Shown here one piece after another: positions 1 through 8,201 of a DNA stretch of 64,000 bases. Source of the stretch: Dyadobacter frigoris (GTDB lineage Bacteria > Bacteroidota > Bacteroidia > Cytophagales > Spirosomataceae); NCBI RefSeq assembly GCF_005280585.1, contig NZ_SZVO01000009.1, positions 248,001-312,000 of the forward strand. The letters are read 5' to 3'. The translations under genes and the position numbers were made by a program. The notes beneath the pieces are model-generated. The model was not told where the DNA came from, made no database searches, and saw only the letters and a program-made list of their open reading frames with translations. Position 1 is the stretch's first letter. Each line of letters starts with the position of its first letter.

Positions 1-1
1 G

Positions 2-202
2 GCTGTGCCTGTTCATCTGACGGTTTATTTCAAGGATGGTACTCAGAAAACAGTCGATTCAAGCATTGTGTGTTGGTCGAAGGGAAATAAAACAATGACG
101 GTTAGTGTAGTCTCCACTAAACGTTTGGAAAAAATAATTTTGGGTACTGCGTTTGATCTGGATGTGCAGCCTGAAAATAATATTTGGGTGTCGCCGAAGT
201 GA
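2..202 (+). CDS. C-terminal end of an M1-like metallopeptidase (partial)
   Basis: The reading frame is open from base 2 and runs in from the left edge, so the first visible GTG is not taken as a start. About 66 residues are visible. They end in a beta-rich tail (VHLTVYFKDGTQKTV, then VDVQPENN-like residues before NIWVSPK). The end of the complete M1 peptidase in this window (34274-36256) has the same layout: IEVTFENGEKESHNFPVEIW, then DPQNVFPDVKVDNNRW. That internal similarity is the basis for the call. The catalytic part is outside the window, so activity cannot be judged. It could be another protein with the same C-terminal beta domain. Confidence 0.55.
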   Translation, partial: AVPVHLTVYFKDGTQKTVDSSIVCWSKGNKTMTVSVVSTKRLEKIILGTAFDLDVQPENNIWVSPK

Positions 203-260
203 TTTTTGTTTGTAATATATAGATAATGAGTAAAATATATTTTAAAATAGGTTGATATAC

Positions 261-293
261 AAAAAGCACCTGCGCATTTAAATGTGCAGGTGC
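261..293 (-). terminator. Rho-independent terminator of the 367-798 gene
   Basis: Bases 266-279 pair with 280-293 in a 14-bp stem with one G-T pair. On the minus strand the stem is followed by five T residues (A261-A265 on the plus strand). It lies about 75 bases past the stop of the minus-strand gene. No T tract follows on the plus strand, which fixes the direction. Confidence 0.75.
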
Positions 294-366
294 CTCAGTA
301 TTCAGGATATCCGACTAAGATTTCCTTTATGTTTTATCAATTGTAAGATGAAAAATTATCAAATCC

Positions 367-798
367 TTACGCGAAGAAACTTGGTTTTTGAAGGTAACCA
401 GGTTGCCAGCTTGAATCTCTGCGGCGTAAAGCGCGGGAGATTGTCAGGATCTCATCAAGACGGCTGTTTTGGTCGCTGTCAGAATCCTGGCTGTGAAAAT
501 ATTGTCCGATGATTTCCCATTCAAATGAGTCAGTCTTTTCATCATAAATTCCTACCGGAATACGATTTCCATCTGTCATCAAAAGTCCTAATACCGATTG
601 TGCTTCTGCCTGAGAAGAGCAGCCAATATGGTGATACTGTGCTTTCAACGTATATAATACTGAGTAACGGTTTTCAGAAACGATGTTCTGCTCTCCTTTG
701 GATTTACCTTTTTTTGTATAGGTCGAAAGAAAATTCTGAAACGAATTTTTAAGATCCGATAGCGGAGATTTGGCTGTATATTTTTGTTCTTGTGTCAT
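367..798 (-). CDS. Hypothetical protein, 143 aa
   Basis: I do not recognise this protein. It is soluble-looking, with no signal peptide or membrane segment. The N-terminal third is lysine-rich (STYTKKGKSKGEQ), the middle is mixed alpha/beta (NRIPVGIYDEKTDSFEWEI), and the end is Arg/Ser-rich (SRALRRRDSSW). The ATG at 796-798 is the natural start. A clear terminator at 261-293 lies downstream on the same strand, which supports a real, singly transcribed gene. The middle could be read as a small-molecule or stress-related fold, but nothing in the sequence decides it. Confidence 0.6.
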   Translation of the reverse strand: MTQEQKYTAKSPLSDLKNSFQNFLSTYTKKGKSKGEQNIVSENRYSVLYTLKAQYHHIGCSSQAEAQSVLGLLMTDGNRIPVGIYDEKTDSFEWEIIGQYFHSQDSDSDQNSRLDEILTISRALRRRDSSWQPGYLQKPSFFA

Positions 799-1393
799 AA
801 TCTTACTGGTTTAAAGATCAAATAGCTTAGTAAATAAAATTGTAGAACATTTAAAGTTTTTCCGTGTAGAAAATATTGTAAATTGTTATAGTACAATTTT
901 ACCTTTGAGTGTCAAGTCAAAATTCTGAATCAGACCTGAATTTTACTATGCTATTTCAATCCGTTTTGTTATTAAAATAGTTATGTGAATGATTGAATAA
1001 TTATCTTTTTATTTTTGTTTAAATACTTCCATTTATTACTAAACGTCTATTGTTAATCAATAGTTTATGAAAAATTCGGGTAACTTGAAATATCTTTAAA
1101 TCTGTAAGGCTTTTTATTTAAATAGTACTATTTAGAGTGCGATTTTGATGAAATTTTCGGATATTTTTTTGCGAGCGAAATTCTGATAATCCTGCTTGGG
1201 GAAGAAAGTGTATATAATGAAATAGTTATATATTTACATTATAAGAGGAGAGTTTGTGCATTATAATGACATCAAACATTAGGGCATTAAATGTATGAAC
1301 AGCGGCGTCTGTTTGGGACAAAAGTGGTCCTCAAACAGATGTAGTTTGTGTAGAAGTTTATTGAATTGCGAAATCTTGTAAATTCTCTTGCTC
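799..1393. other. AT-rich intergenic stretch with a promoter-like element and a hairpin
   Basis: No credible ORF is seen. Bases 876-907 read TTG-N21-TACCTTTG on the plus strand, a good match to the Bacteroidota housekeeping promoter, yet no plus-strand gene follows before 2512. An imperfect stem-loop lies at about 1307-1340 (GTCTGTTTG against CAAACAGAT, loop near AAAAGTG), just beyond the 3' end of the minus-strand SRPBCC gene at 1394. It lacks a T tract on either strand. Confidence 0.4.
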
Positions 1394-1834
1394 TTACTTT
1401 AAATTAGGTTTTCCTTTACCAGTTTTGAGGTACATTTCCAGGCTTGCAAGAAATGTATTCCAACCGTTTTCACAGACGTCGTAACATTGAAGGTTTTGAT
1501 TTAAGCCTTTGTGCAGAAAAGTCAATTCGGTTGTTTGCTGAACACTAGTGAACTCCCAAATTAACTCAGTGCCTTCCCATTCGGACTTGTTTTCCAAAGA
1601 AGCCATGTCAATATATGCCTCAATGCAAGTCCAAACTATTTTCTCACTCGGTATCACTTCGGAAATTTCCATTGTTTTTTTAGTCTTGGCAAATGCAATA
1701 GTGAATCGATCACCGATCTGACTGGCCGAACCAGTCAGATCATTGCTCCACCAATCTGAAATATGTTCTGTTACAGCAGCGAAGACTTCATTTATCGGTC
1801 TTTCTACGATAATGCTTTTTTGATAATCGTTCAT
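1394..1834 (-). CDS. SRPBCC (START/AHSA1-like) domain protein
   Basis: This 146-aa protein has the single-domain SRPBCC layout. An N-terminal strand (SIIVERPINEVFAAVTEHIS) is followed by the WW segment (DWWSNDLTGSAS), a central run of beta strands, and a long C-terminal helix with WNTFLASLEMYLKTGKG. Length and architecture fit the activator-of-Hsp90-ATPase-like group, whose members bind small hydrophobic ligands or act as polyketide cyclase-like proteins. The ligand cannot be predicted. A clear paralogue lies 61 bases upstream on the same strand (1896-2381), and the two are probably co-transcribed. The start is the ATG at 1832-1834. Confidence 0.8.
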   Translation of the reverse strand: MNDYQKSIIVERPINEVFAAVTEHISDWWSNDLTGSASQIGDRFTIAFAKTKKTMEISEVIPSEKIVWTCIEAYIDMASLENKSEWEGTELIWEFTSVQQTTELTFLHKGLNQNLQCYDVCENGWNTFLASLEMYLKTGKGKPNLK

Positions 1835-1895
1835 GGAATTTTTTTAATCATTATTGATTATTATAAAAACCATATTTCCGGTAACTATGCAATAT

Positions 1896-2381
1896 CTATG
1901 ATGAACGAAGCCTTTCTTCATCTTCGGTTGTTGGTTTACCACTGGCATTGGGCTGACCTTTTCCTTTCGAAATCAGGTCTGCCAGGCTATGCTGAATATA
2001 TTGTGTCCATGCATTTTGGCAGATTTTAAAGCACTCGTATTCAGGTGTCAAACCTTGCTGAGTGAACCGAATCTGCGTTTTTTTATCTTTTTCATCAATT
2101 TCGAAACTGATTTTATTACCTATCCATTCGCTTTTATCGTTGGTAAATTTAAAGTAATTTTCAAGCACCAGCCAAACAACCTTTTTGTCCGGAATGACTT
2201 CAATTAACTTCATTTTGCAAAGATGGACATCTTCAAAATGATAGTCGAATTCATCATCCAGCTTGTCTGTATTTCCTTCAATTTCCTCTGACCACCATCC
2301 GCGAACATTATTGATGGCATTGAATGCTTCCTTTGGAGATTGGTCTACCGTTAGTGTAGTTGTGAAATTTGATGCAGCCAT
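1896..2381 (-). CDS. SRPBCC domain protein, paralogue of 1394-1834
   Basis: This is a 161-aa START-like protein with the same order of elements as its neighbour: TLTVDQSPKEAFNAINNV, then GWWSEEIEG, KVVWLVLENYF, a strand reading TQIRFTQQGLTPEYECF, and a final helix ending in SKGKGQPN. The shared GWW/DWW, HKGL/QQGLTP-like and GKGxPN segments point to tandem duplication. A charged tail (TTEDEERLRSS) follows the domain. It is divergent from the GlxA-type regulator at 2512, and a TACATTTG -7-like box lies upstream on the minus strand (2412-2419). Regulation by that neighbour is a reasonable inference but is not shown. Confidence 0.8.
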   Translation of the reverse strand: MAASNFTTTLTVDQSPKEAFNAINNVRGWWSEEIEGNTDKLDDEFDYHFEDVHLCKMKLIEVIPDKKVVWLVLENYFKFTNDKSEWIGNKISFEIDEKDKKTQIRFTQQGLTPEYECFKICQNAWTQYIQHSLADLISKGKGQPNASGKPTTEDEERLRSS

Positions 2382-2467
2382 TTTATTTTGATTAAAAGGT
2401 TATCAATATCACAAATGTATTGTCTAATTATCAAAACGTTAGGGTGTAAAATGGACTTTCTGGTGGG

Positions 2468-2498
2468 TTGATTTGGACAACTTGAATTTCTACCTTTG
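2468..2498 (+). promoter_or_regulatory. Bacteroidota-type promoter of the GlxA-like regulator
   Basis: TTG at 2468-2470 is followed by 20 bases and then TACCTTTG at 2491-2498, which matches the TTTG-N19-21-TAnnTTTG pattern. Transcription would start near 2504-2506, only a few bases before the ATG at 2512. The promoter lies inside a possible longer reading frame from a TTG at 2473, which argues for the ATG as the true start. Confidence 0.6.
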
Positions 2499-2511
2499 TA
2501 AGAAAACCGCG

Positions 2512-3492
2512 ATGAAACAAGTTACGATTGTTGTTCCCGAAGGCTACGCTAATCTGAGCAGTATTGCCGGTGCATTTCAAATTCTCAATCGCGCCGAGGG
2601 ATATTGGCAAAAGAATGGAAATAGACCTATGATGCAAGTTCGGATTGCCGGTTTTGTATCGGAATTGAAACTTGATGCCGGATTTTTTTCAATTCATCCG
2701 GTTGACATAAACGATATTAAGAAAACCGATCTTTTAATTATTCCCTCGGTTTCGCACGAATACGATCAGGTGATCAGGAGTAATGCAACACTTATTAACT
2801 GGATCAGAGAACAATATAAAGGCGGCGCTGAAATTGCCAGTATCTGCACGGGTGCATTTTTACTGGCCGCGACTGGTTTGTTGGAAGGAAAAAGCTGTTC
2901 GACGCACTGGAATGCAGCCGATGATTTCCGGCGTCTTTTTCCAAATGTTAATCTTCAACCCGATAAATTACTTACCGTTGAGCCGGGTATTTACACAAAT
3001 GGAGGTGCCTATTCCTTTCTGAATCTGATGCTATTTCTGGTTGAAAAATACTATGACCGGTCTACCGCTATTTTCTGCTCAAAGGTTTTTCAGATTGATA
3101 TTGAAAGAACTTCGCAATCGCCTTTTTTTATTTTCCAGGCACAGAAAAATCATGGTGATGAAATTGTCAGTAAGGCGCAAAATTACATCGAAGAAAATTT
3201 GAGCGAAAAAATCTCTTTCGGCGATCTTGCCTTAAAGCTTGCAATAAGCAGGCGAAATTTTGACAGACGTTTTTATAAAGCTGTGGGCAATACACCCGTA
3301 GAATATTTACAGCGCGTAAAAGTGGAGGTTGCAAAAAAGACTTTGGAGAAAGGAAGAAAAAGTATTTTTGAAGTAATGAGTGAAGTGGGTTATTCCGATG
3401 ATAAGGCTTTCAGGGAAGTATTTCGAAAAATAACGGGTCTCTCGCCATTGGATTATAAGGCAAAGTATACGAAGGAGTCTGTTTTTTTGTAG
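2512..3492 (+). CDS. GlxA-family transcriptional regulator (DJ-1/PfpI domain plus AraC HTH)
   Basis: The protein is 326 aa from the ATG at 2512. Residues 1 to about 190 form a DJ-1/PfpI-like domain with the nucleophile-elbow segment EIASICTGAFLLAATG (Cys112) and a THW at 131-133. Residues of about 215-322 form an AraC-type double helix-turn-helix (SFGDLALKLAISRRNFDRRF, then SEVGYSDDKAFREVFRK and GLSPLDYKAKY). In known GlxA-type regulators the N-terminal domain is a sensor rather than an enzyme. The gene is divergent from two SRPBCC genes 131 bases away, which are plausible targets. The family call is firm; the inducer is unknown. Confidence 0.9.
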   Translation: MKQVTIVVPEGYANLSSIAGAFQILNRAEGYWQKNGNRPMMQVRIAGFVSELKLDAGFFSIHPVDINDIKKTDLLIIPSVSHEYDQVIRSNATLINWIREQYKGGAEIASICTGAFLLAATGLLEGKSCSTHWNAADDFRRLFPNVNLQPDKLLTVEPGIYTNGGAYSFLNLMLFLVEKYYDRSTAIFCSKVFQIDIERTSQSPFFIFQAQKNHGDEIVSKAQNYIEENLSEKISFGDLALKLAISRRNFDRRFYKAVGNTPVEYLQRVKVEVAKKTLEKGRKSIFEVMSEVGYSDDKAFREVFRKITGLSPLDYKAKYTKESVFL

Positions 3493-3564
3493 TGTAACAT
3501 TTGGGATTTGTAAGAAAAAAGTATAAATTTTCTTGAATATTCACCAAATTTAAAAACCAGAATT

Positions 3565-3705
3565 ATGAATTCATTATTGGTATTATCCGGGATTATACTT
3601 TTGTGGTATTGTGGTAAGGAATCTTTAAAGGACAAACCGAATTGGAACAGGGCCGTTGTGTCCGCGCTTTTTTGGCCGTTCTCTATTTTCATGAGAAACC
3701 GTTAA
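3565..3705 (+). CDS. Small membrane protein, 46 aa
   Basis: The ORF starts at the ATG at 3565 and stops at TAA 3703. The peptide has an N-terminal hydrophobic segment (LLVLSGIILLWYC), a charged middle (GKESLKDKPNWNR), and a second hydrophobic segment (VVSALFWPFSIFM) with a positively charged end. This gives a two-helix hairpin topology. It sits between the regulator (stop at 3492) and the lipoprotein-like gene (start at 3718) on the same strand. No family is recognised. An artefact is possible given its size, but the two-segment pattern with charges at the loop and end favours a real gene. Confidence 0.45.
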   Translation: MNSLLVLSGIILLWYCGKESLKDKPNWNRAVVSALFWPFSIFMRNR

Positions 3706-3717
3706 GGATTAATTTGT

Positions 3718-4197
3718 ATGGAAATTTTAAGTCGACTCTTGATTAGGCGCCTTGCTTCTACGTTTCCATTTTTAATGTTAATACTGGTTTGGAACTGCAA
3801 ACCAAGTGAGCCTTATGTATATGTTTGCCATGACGGACTAATTGACTATGAGAAGGTAGAAAGTCTAAGGCATTTTCAGAGTATTATCAATCCAAATGAC
3901 AGCCTGGTAACCCTGGTCATTAGAACCGATGAAGATTATAAAAAGTATATAGTCGACAGGCAGGAAAAAATAGATTTTTCAAATAAGACCTTACTTGCCG
4001 GGCGAATTCGAACCCCTATGTCAGGTTATATTGCCAGGCAAAGCGTAAAAAGCTACTGCATTTCTGGCGAAATATATTTTGATGTTCAATATGTAGTTAA
4101 TAAAGATGGAATAACGGTGTTTTCAGAAGTTCCGTTTTATGCTATAATTCCTAAGATTTCAGAGGAGACGAAGGTTCGGTTTATTATTCATCCCTGA
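3718..4197 (+). CDS. Hypothetical exported protein, probable lipoprotein, 159 aa
   Basis: The N-terminus has arginines (SRLLIRRLAS) followed by a hydrophobic stretch (FPFLMLILVWNC). Cys27 after this stretch is a candidate lipidation site, although Asn at -1 is not a classical lipobox. The rest is a small alpha/beta domain with EDYKKYIVDR and a strand-rich end (YFDVQYVVNKDG, FYAIIPKISEETKVRF). It resembles small Cytophagales secreted proteins that carry a protease-inhibitor-like beta fold, but I cannot assign a family. It starts 12 bases after the small ORF at 3565-3705. Confidence 0.55.
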   Translation: MEILSRLLIRRLASTFPFLMLILVWNCKPSEPYVYVCHDGLIDYEKVESLRHFQSIINPNDSLVTLVIRTDEDYKKYIVDRQEKIDFSNKTLLAGRIRTPMSGYIARQSVKSYCISGEIYFDVQYVVNKDGITVFSEVPFYAIIPKISEETKVRFIIHP

Positions 4198-4883
4198 TTA
4201 ATGGTTTGGCTTAACAATATTGTTTTTTAGACCAAACTGATACCGAATATCTTCAATTAAAAGGAACCAGTTACTTACCTTCTCAATTTCTAATTAAATT
4301 CTTCTAAAAAACCTCAGACTAAGGAAAAGTATTCCATTGCTACTCATAGTTTGTAATCCCATCAACCTTTATCAAAACCACCGTTAGAACTATAATTCTA
4401 ACCATTAGATAAATTATAAAAAATACAAAATTGACGAGACTGGAAACGTATATAGGTGTAAGTTTGGATTTTTTTCTGTTATAAACTGTCAATTTCTATT
4501 AAGTCGGAGACTTTTTGCCGAATTTCCCCAGATGGTGTAATTTTTGGAATATTAAGAATTAAAGTGTAAATTATTTACGAACTAAATTATATAATAATCC
4601 TTACTTATATATTTATTTTATGGTGTAAATGAGTTACTTAGTAAAAATTTAATTGTAAATAACCCATTTTGAGTCGCGGCTAATATTGCATTGCTACGCG
4701 GTAATTTTAATTCTCTCAGGTTACTTGTTTCAAAAAGAATTTAATAGTTCAATTAATTTTAAATATTATTATATAATAAAAATATAATATTGAAATTATT
4801 GGTTATTGTAAAATATTGTATGTAAAATTAATCATTACATAATATTAAATTTCGTTTCAGTATTATTTAACCTAACTATTTAG
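4198..4883. other. Long AT-rich leader region upstream of SusC pair 1
   Basis: No ORF is credible here. The stretch becomes extremely AT-rich towards 4740-4850. It must carry the promoter and 5' leader of the SusC/SusD operon starting at 4884, but I could not find a convincing -33/-7 pair. No hairpin with a T tract was seen. Confidence 0.4.
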
Positions 4884-7800
4884 ATGAGAAAAACTCTATT
4901 ACTGAGCTTGCTCTGCTTTGGCATGAGCTGTCTGGCCGTTTATGGTCAGGATCGAAAAATCACCGGAATTATATCGGCCGAAGATGCGGCTGATGGCTTC
5001 GCCGGTGTATCGGTTGTTGTAAAAGGGACCAACATTGGAACCATAACCGATACAAAAGGAACTTACACTTTGATGGCGCCAGCCAATGCCAGTATTCTGG
5101 TTTATTCCGCAGTTGGAATGGTGACTGTTGAGGAAACAATTAGCGGGCGCGCGGTTATTGATGTAAAGTTAACAATTGATACGCGCCAATTAAATGAAGT
5201 GATCATTACCTCGCTTGGGTTAAAGGAAGAACGGGATAAATTCGCTTCCTCCGTCTCAACGGTTAGTGGAAAAAACATTGCAAAATCAGGCGAAACCAGT
5301 CTTTTGACGGGATTGAGCGGCAAGGCATCGGGTGTACTTATTACCCGAAACGGGGGAGATCCGGGAGCAGGCGCTTACATTCAGATCCGTGGTCAGAATA
5401 CTATTAATGGTAACGCCCAGCCATTATTTATTATTGATGGAATTCCTGTCAGTAATTCAAGCGACAACACAGGTACTGCCGCCGGAAATGGTATTGTGCA
5501 GCAGTCCCGTATCAACGATATTAACCCAGAGGATATCGAAAGTATGGAAGTGCTCAAAGGTGCTTCTGCAGCCGCTTTATGGGGAACGCGCGCCGCTAAC
5601 GGTGTAATTGTGATTACCACAAAAAAGGGAAAGGACTCAAAAGGCAAAGTTAACATTTCCTTCAAGTCCACGGTTTCTTTTGACCGGGTGAATAAGATGC
5701 ATAAACTTCAGCAAAATTACGGACAGGGCACCGGCGGACTCTATAAACAAGGTAACAAATTCACTTTCGGGGATTTGATCTCGGATCGGAAAGGTGGTGA
5801 AGACACTTTCATTACTGCTCCGGGTGCGGCCGGTTATAACGGTTATCTGACATTTCCCGACGGCTCCAAACGTTATGCTATCGGTGGGGGTACCACGGCA
5901 AATCCACACGGAGGGAAAAATTCAACCGAAACCTGGGACCATGCGAAAGATCCTTTCCAGACCGGCCATTTTATTGATAACAGCATTAACATAAGCGGGG
6001 GAAATGCCAAAACTAATTTCATGCTGAGTTATTCTAATCTGGATCAGGATGGGGTTGTAAAACAGTTTAGTACCTACAACAGAAATACGGCAAGAGTTAA
6101 TGTTACCAGTCAGTTTACATCCTGGTTCCGTGCTTCGGCCAATATGGCTTATACCAAAACCTATTCATCAAGGGTGCAGCAAGGCGATAACCTGGATGGT
6201 ATTTTACTTGATGCGATGCGTACACCCGGAGATTTTAATAATAATTTATACACCGGGACTTACACGAATCCAGCCGGACAAATTTTTAATGATGCCCACG
6301 TTTCCTTCCGGAATCCACTGGGCGTTGATCAGAGTACCATTTATTCTAACCCGATCTGGAATATCCATAACAACAAAAATACGACTGATGTAGACAGAAC
6401 TATGGGCAATGTTGAATTAAGCATCACACCATCTTCCTGGCTTTCTATAACAGGCCGGGCAGGAATTGATAATTTCCTGGATGATCGTCTTGAAAGATTC
6501 GCACGTAATTCAGGATCATATCTGGGCGGTTTTTTATCAAAAAGCTGGATACATGAAAAGCAGTTTAATACCGATGTTTTTGCCAATGCAACCAAGACTT
6601 TCAACAACAATTTCAACGGGTCGTTTTTGGTGGGTGTTAATTATAATAACCGCAGAAAAACACTTCTTCAGGACGGAATTACCAATTTGATTGTGCCGTC
6701 AGCACCCGATATTCTTTCTAACGCCCTTAACTCAAATCTTACTGCCTACAACTATACTTCTTTAATCCGGACATACGCGTATTATGCGCAGGCAGAAATG
6801 CAGGCTTATAATATGCTCTTTTTGACATTGACCGGCCGTAACGAAAGTGCCTCTACTTTTGGTTCTAAAACCAAGAGCAGTTTCTTTTTCCCATCAGCGG
6901 CACTGGCCTGGCAGTTCACTAAATTAAAAGGTCTGGACAACAGTTCAGCATTGAGTTTTGGTAAACTTCGCCTGACCTGGGGACAGGTTGGTATTCAGCC
7001 TCAGCCTTACCAAAACTTTACTTCCTTTTCTCCTTCTTCCTATTCAGATGCCTATGCGGGTAGTTTGCAATCTGCCAGTGCATTATATGCGGGCGGGTAT
7101 ACACGTAGTTCTACCGCGGGAAATGATCTGCTTCGGCCCGAAAGAAAAACTGAAAGTGAAGTGGGTGTAGATCTTCGCTTTTTAAATAACAGGATCAGTT
7201 TCTCAGGAACTGCCTATGATAATAATACCAAGGATGTAATTCTTTCGCTTAACGTTCCTGTGGAAACAGGGTATTCGATCCGTAACATCAATGCAGCCAA
7301 AATTCGTAATAAAGGATTAGAATTTGAAGCCGGCGGCGATGTGATTACGCTTGGCGATTTCAAGTGGAATTTATCAGCAAATTTTTCCTTAAACCGTAAC
7401 AAAGTAGTATCACTTGCCGGAGCAGAATCCCAGACTTTAACTGATAGTTACCAGGAAAATGCATCACTTATTGCGGGCAAGCCTTTTGGTGTATTTTATT
7501 CGACTGATTTCCTGAAAGATGAATCCGGTAAATACGTTCTGGATGCAAACGGCTTCCCTCAGGGCGGTACAAGCAATGAAATAATTGGTAATCCTAATGC
7601 CAAATGGCGTGGAGGTTTGGGTAGTACATTTTCATGGAAAGGTGTTTCCCTTTATCTGTTATTTGACCGGGTAGCGGGCAATGATTTTTACAACGGAACG
7701 AGAGGGGCGCTTTATACTTTTGGTGTCCATGCGGATCAGGGCAATACTGCCGTGGCTCCTGCCGGCGGCATCAAGGATGTTGAAGGAAAGACTATTGCAG

Positions 7801-8171
7801 CAGGGACTAAGTTTCAGGGAGAAATCAAGGACTTCGGCTCAGGGCCTGTCGCGCTCAACCAGGCCTGGTATCAGGGACGGGGAACCTCTTTTAACTCTGC
7901 TTCTTACAAACAGTTTATTGAAGACGGAAGTGTTTCCCGCTTGCGTGAGGCGACATTATCTTACAGTCTGCGTAGTGAAAAATTCCGACGGTTTACTCAT
8001 TTATCCAGCGTTGATTTCAGTCTGACAGGACGTAACCTGGTATTGTGGACCAAGTACACAGGAACTGACCCGGAGGTAAATATCACGGGGGCAGGCCTTT
8101 CACGCGGCCAGGACTGGTTTACCAATCCTAATACAAAATCGATCTTGTTTTCTTTGAAAATCACGTATTAG
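4884..8171 (+). CDS. SusC/RagA-family TonB-linked outer membrane protein
   Basis: The protein is 1095 aa, normal for SusC homologues. It has a signal peptide (residues 1-21, ending CLAVYGQ), then a carboxypeptidase-D-like beta-sandwich at about 24-96 (KITGIISAEDAADGF, GTNIGTITDTKGTYTLMAP). The TonB plug carries the SusC hallmark MEVLKGASAAALWGTRAANG and VIVITTKKG. The C-terminal beta-barrel ends in aromatic residues (SILFSLKITY). There is no STN domain between signal peptide and sandwich, so it should not signal to an anti-sigma factor directly. It is followed 30 bases later by a SusD partner. Together they import an oligomeric substrate, probably a glycan; the substrate is not evident. Confidence 0.93.
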   Translation: MRKTLLLSLLCFGMSCLAVYGQDRKITGIISAEDAADGFAGVSVVVKGTNIGTITDTKGTYTLMAPANASILVYSAVGMVTVEETISGRAVIDVKLTIDTRQLNEVIITSLGLKEERDKFASSVSTVSGKNIAKSGETSLLTGLSGKASGVLITRNGGDPGAGAYIQIRGQNTINGNAQPLFIIDGIPVSNSSDNTGTAAGNGIVQQSRINDINPEDIESMEVLKGASAAALWGTRAANGVIVITTKKGKDSKGKVNISFKSTVSFDRVNKMHKLQQNYGQGTGGLYKQGNKFTFGDLISDRKGGEDTFITAPGAAGYNGYLTFPDGSKRYAIGGGTTANPHGGKNSTETWDHAKDPFQTGHFIDNSINISGGNAKTNFMLSYSNLDQDGVVKQFSTYNRNTARVNVTSQFTSWFRASANMAYTKTYSSRVQQGDNLDGILLDAMRTPGDFNNNLYTGTYTNPAGQIFNDAHVSFRNPLGVDQSTIYSNPIWNIHNNKNTTDVDRTMGNVELSITPSSWLSITGRAGIDNFLDDRLERFARNSGSYLGGFLSKSWIHEKQFNTDVFANATKTFNNNFNGSFLVGVNYNNRRKTLLQDGITNLIVPSAPDILSNALNSNLTAYNYTSLIRTYAYYAQAEMQAYNMLFLTLTGRNESASTFGSKTKSSFFFPSAALAWQFTKLKGLDNSSALSFGKLRLTWGQVGIQPQPYQNFTSFSPSSYSDAYAGSLQSASALYAGGYTRSSTAGNDLLRPERKTESEVGVDLRFLNNRISFSGTAYDNNTKDVILSLNVPVETGYSIRNINAAKIRNKGLEFEAGGDVITLGDFKWNLSANFSLNRNKVVSLAGAESQTLTDSYQENASLIAGKPFGVFYSTDFLKDESGKYVLDANGFPQGGTSNEIIGNPNAKWRGGLGSTFSWKGVSLYLLFDRVAGNDFYNGTRGALYTFGVHADQGNTAVAPAGGIKDVEGKTIAAGTKFQGEIKDFGSGPVALNQAWYQGRGTSFNSASYKQFIEDGSVSRLREATLSYSLRSEKFRRFTHLSSVDFSLTGRNLVLWTKYTGTDPEVNITGAGLSRGQDWFTNPNTKSILFSLKITY

Positions 8172-8201
8172 ACAGCTTCCAATACTTAAACTTCCAGAAT
8201 T

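Noticed and set aside
2473..2511. TTG start giving 13 extra residues on the GlxA-type regulator
   Set aside because: The promoter boxes at 2468-2498 lie inside that extension, and the ATG at 2512 begins the DJ-1 domain directly.
3453..3692. 79-aa minus-strand ORF over the end of the regulator
   Set aside because: It overlaps the regulator and the small membrane ORF antisense and shows no domain or leader.
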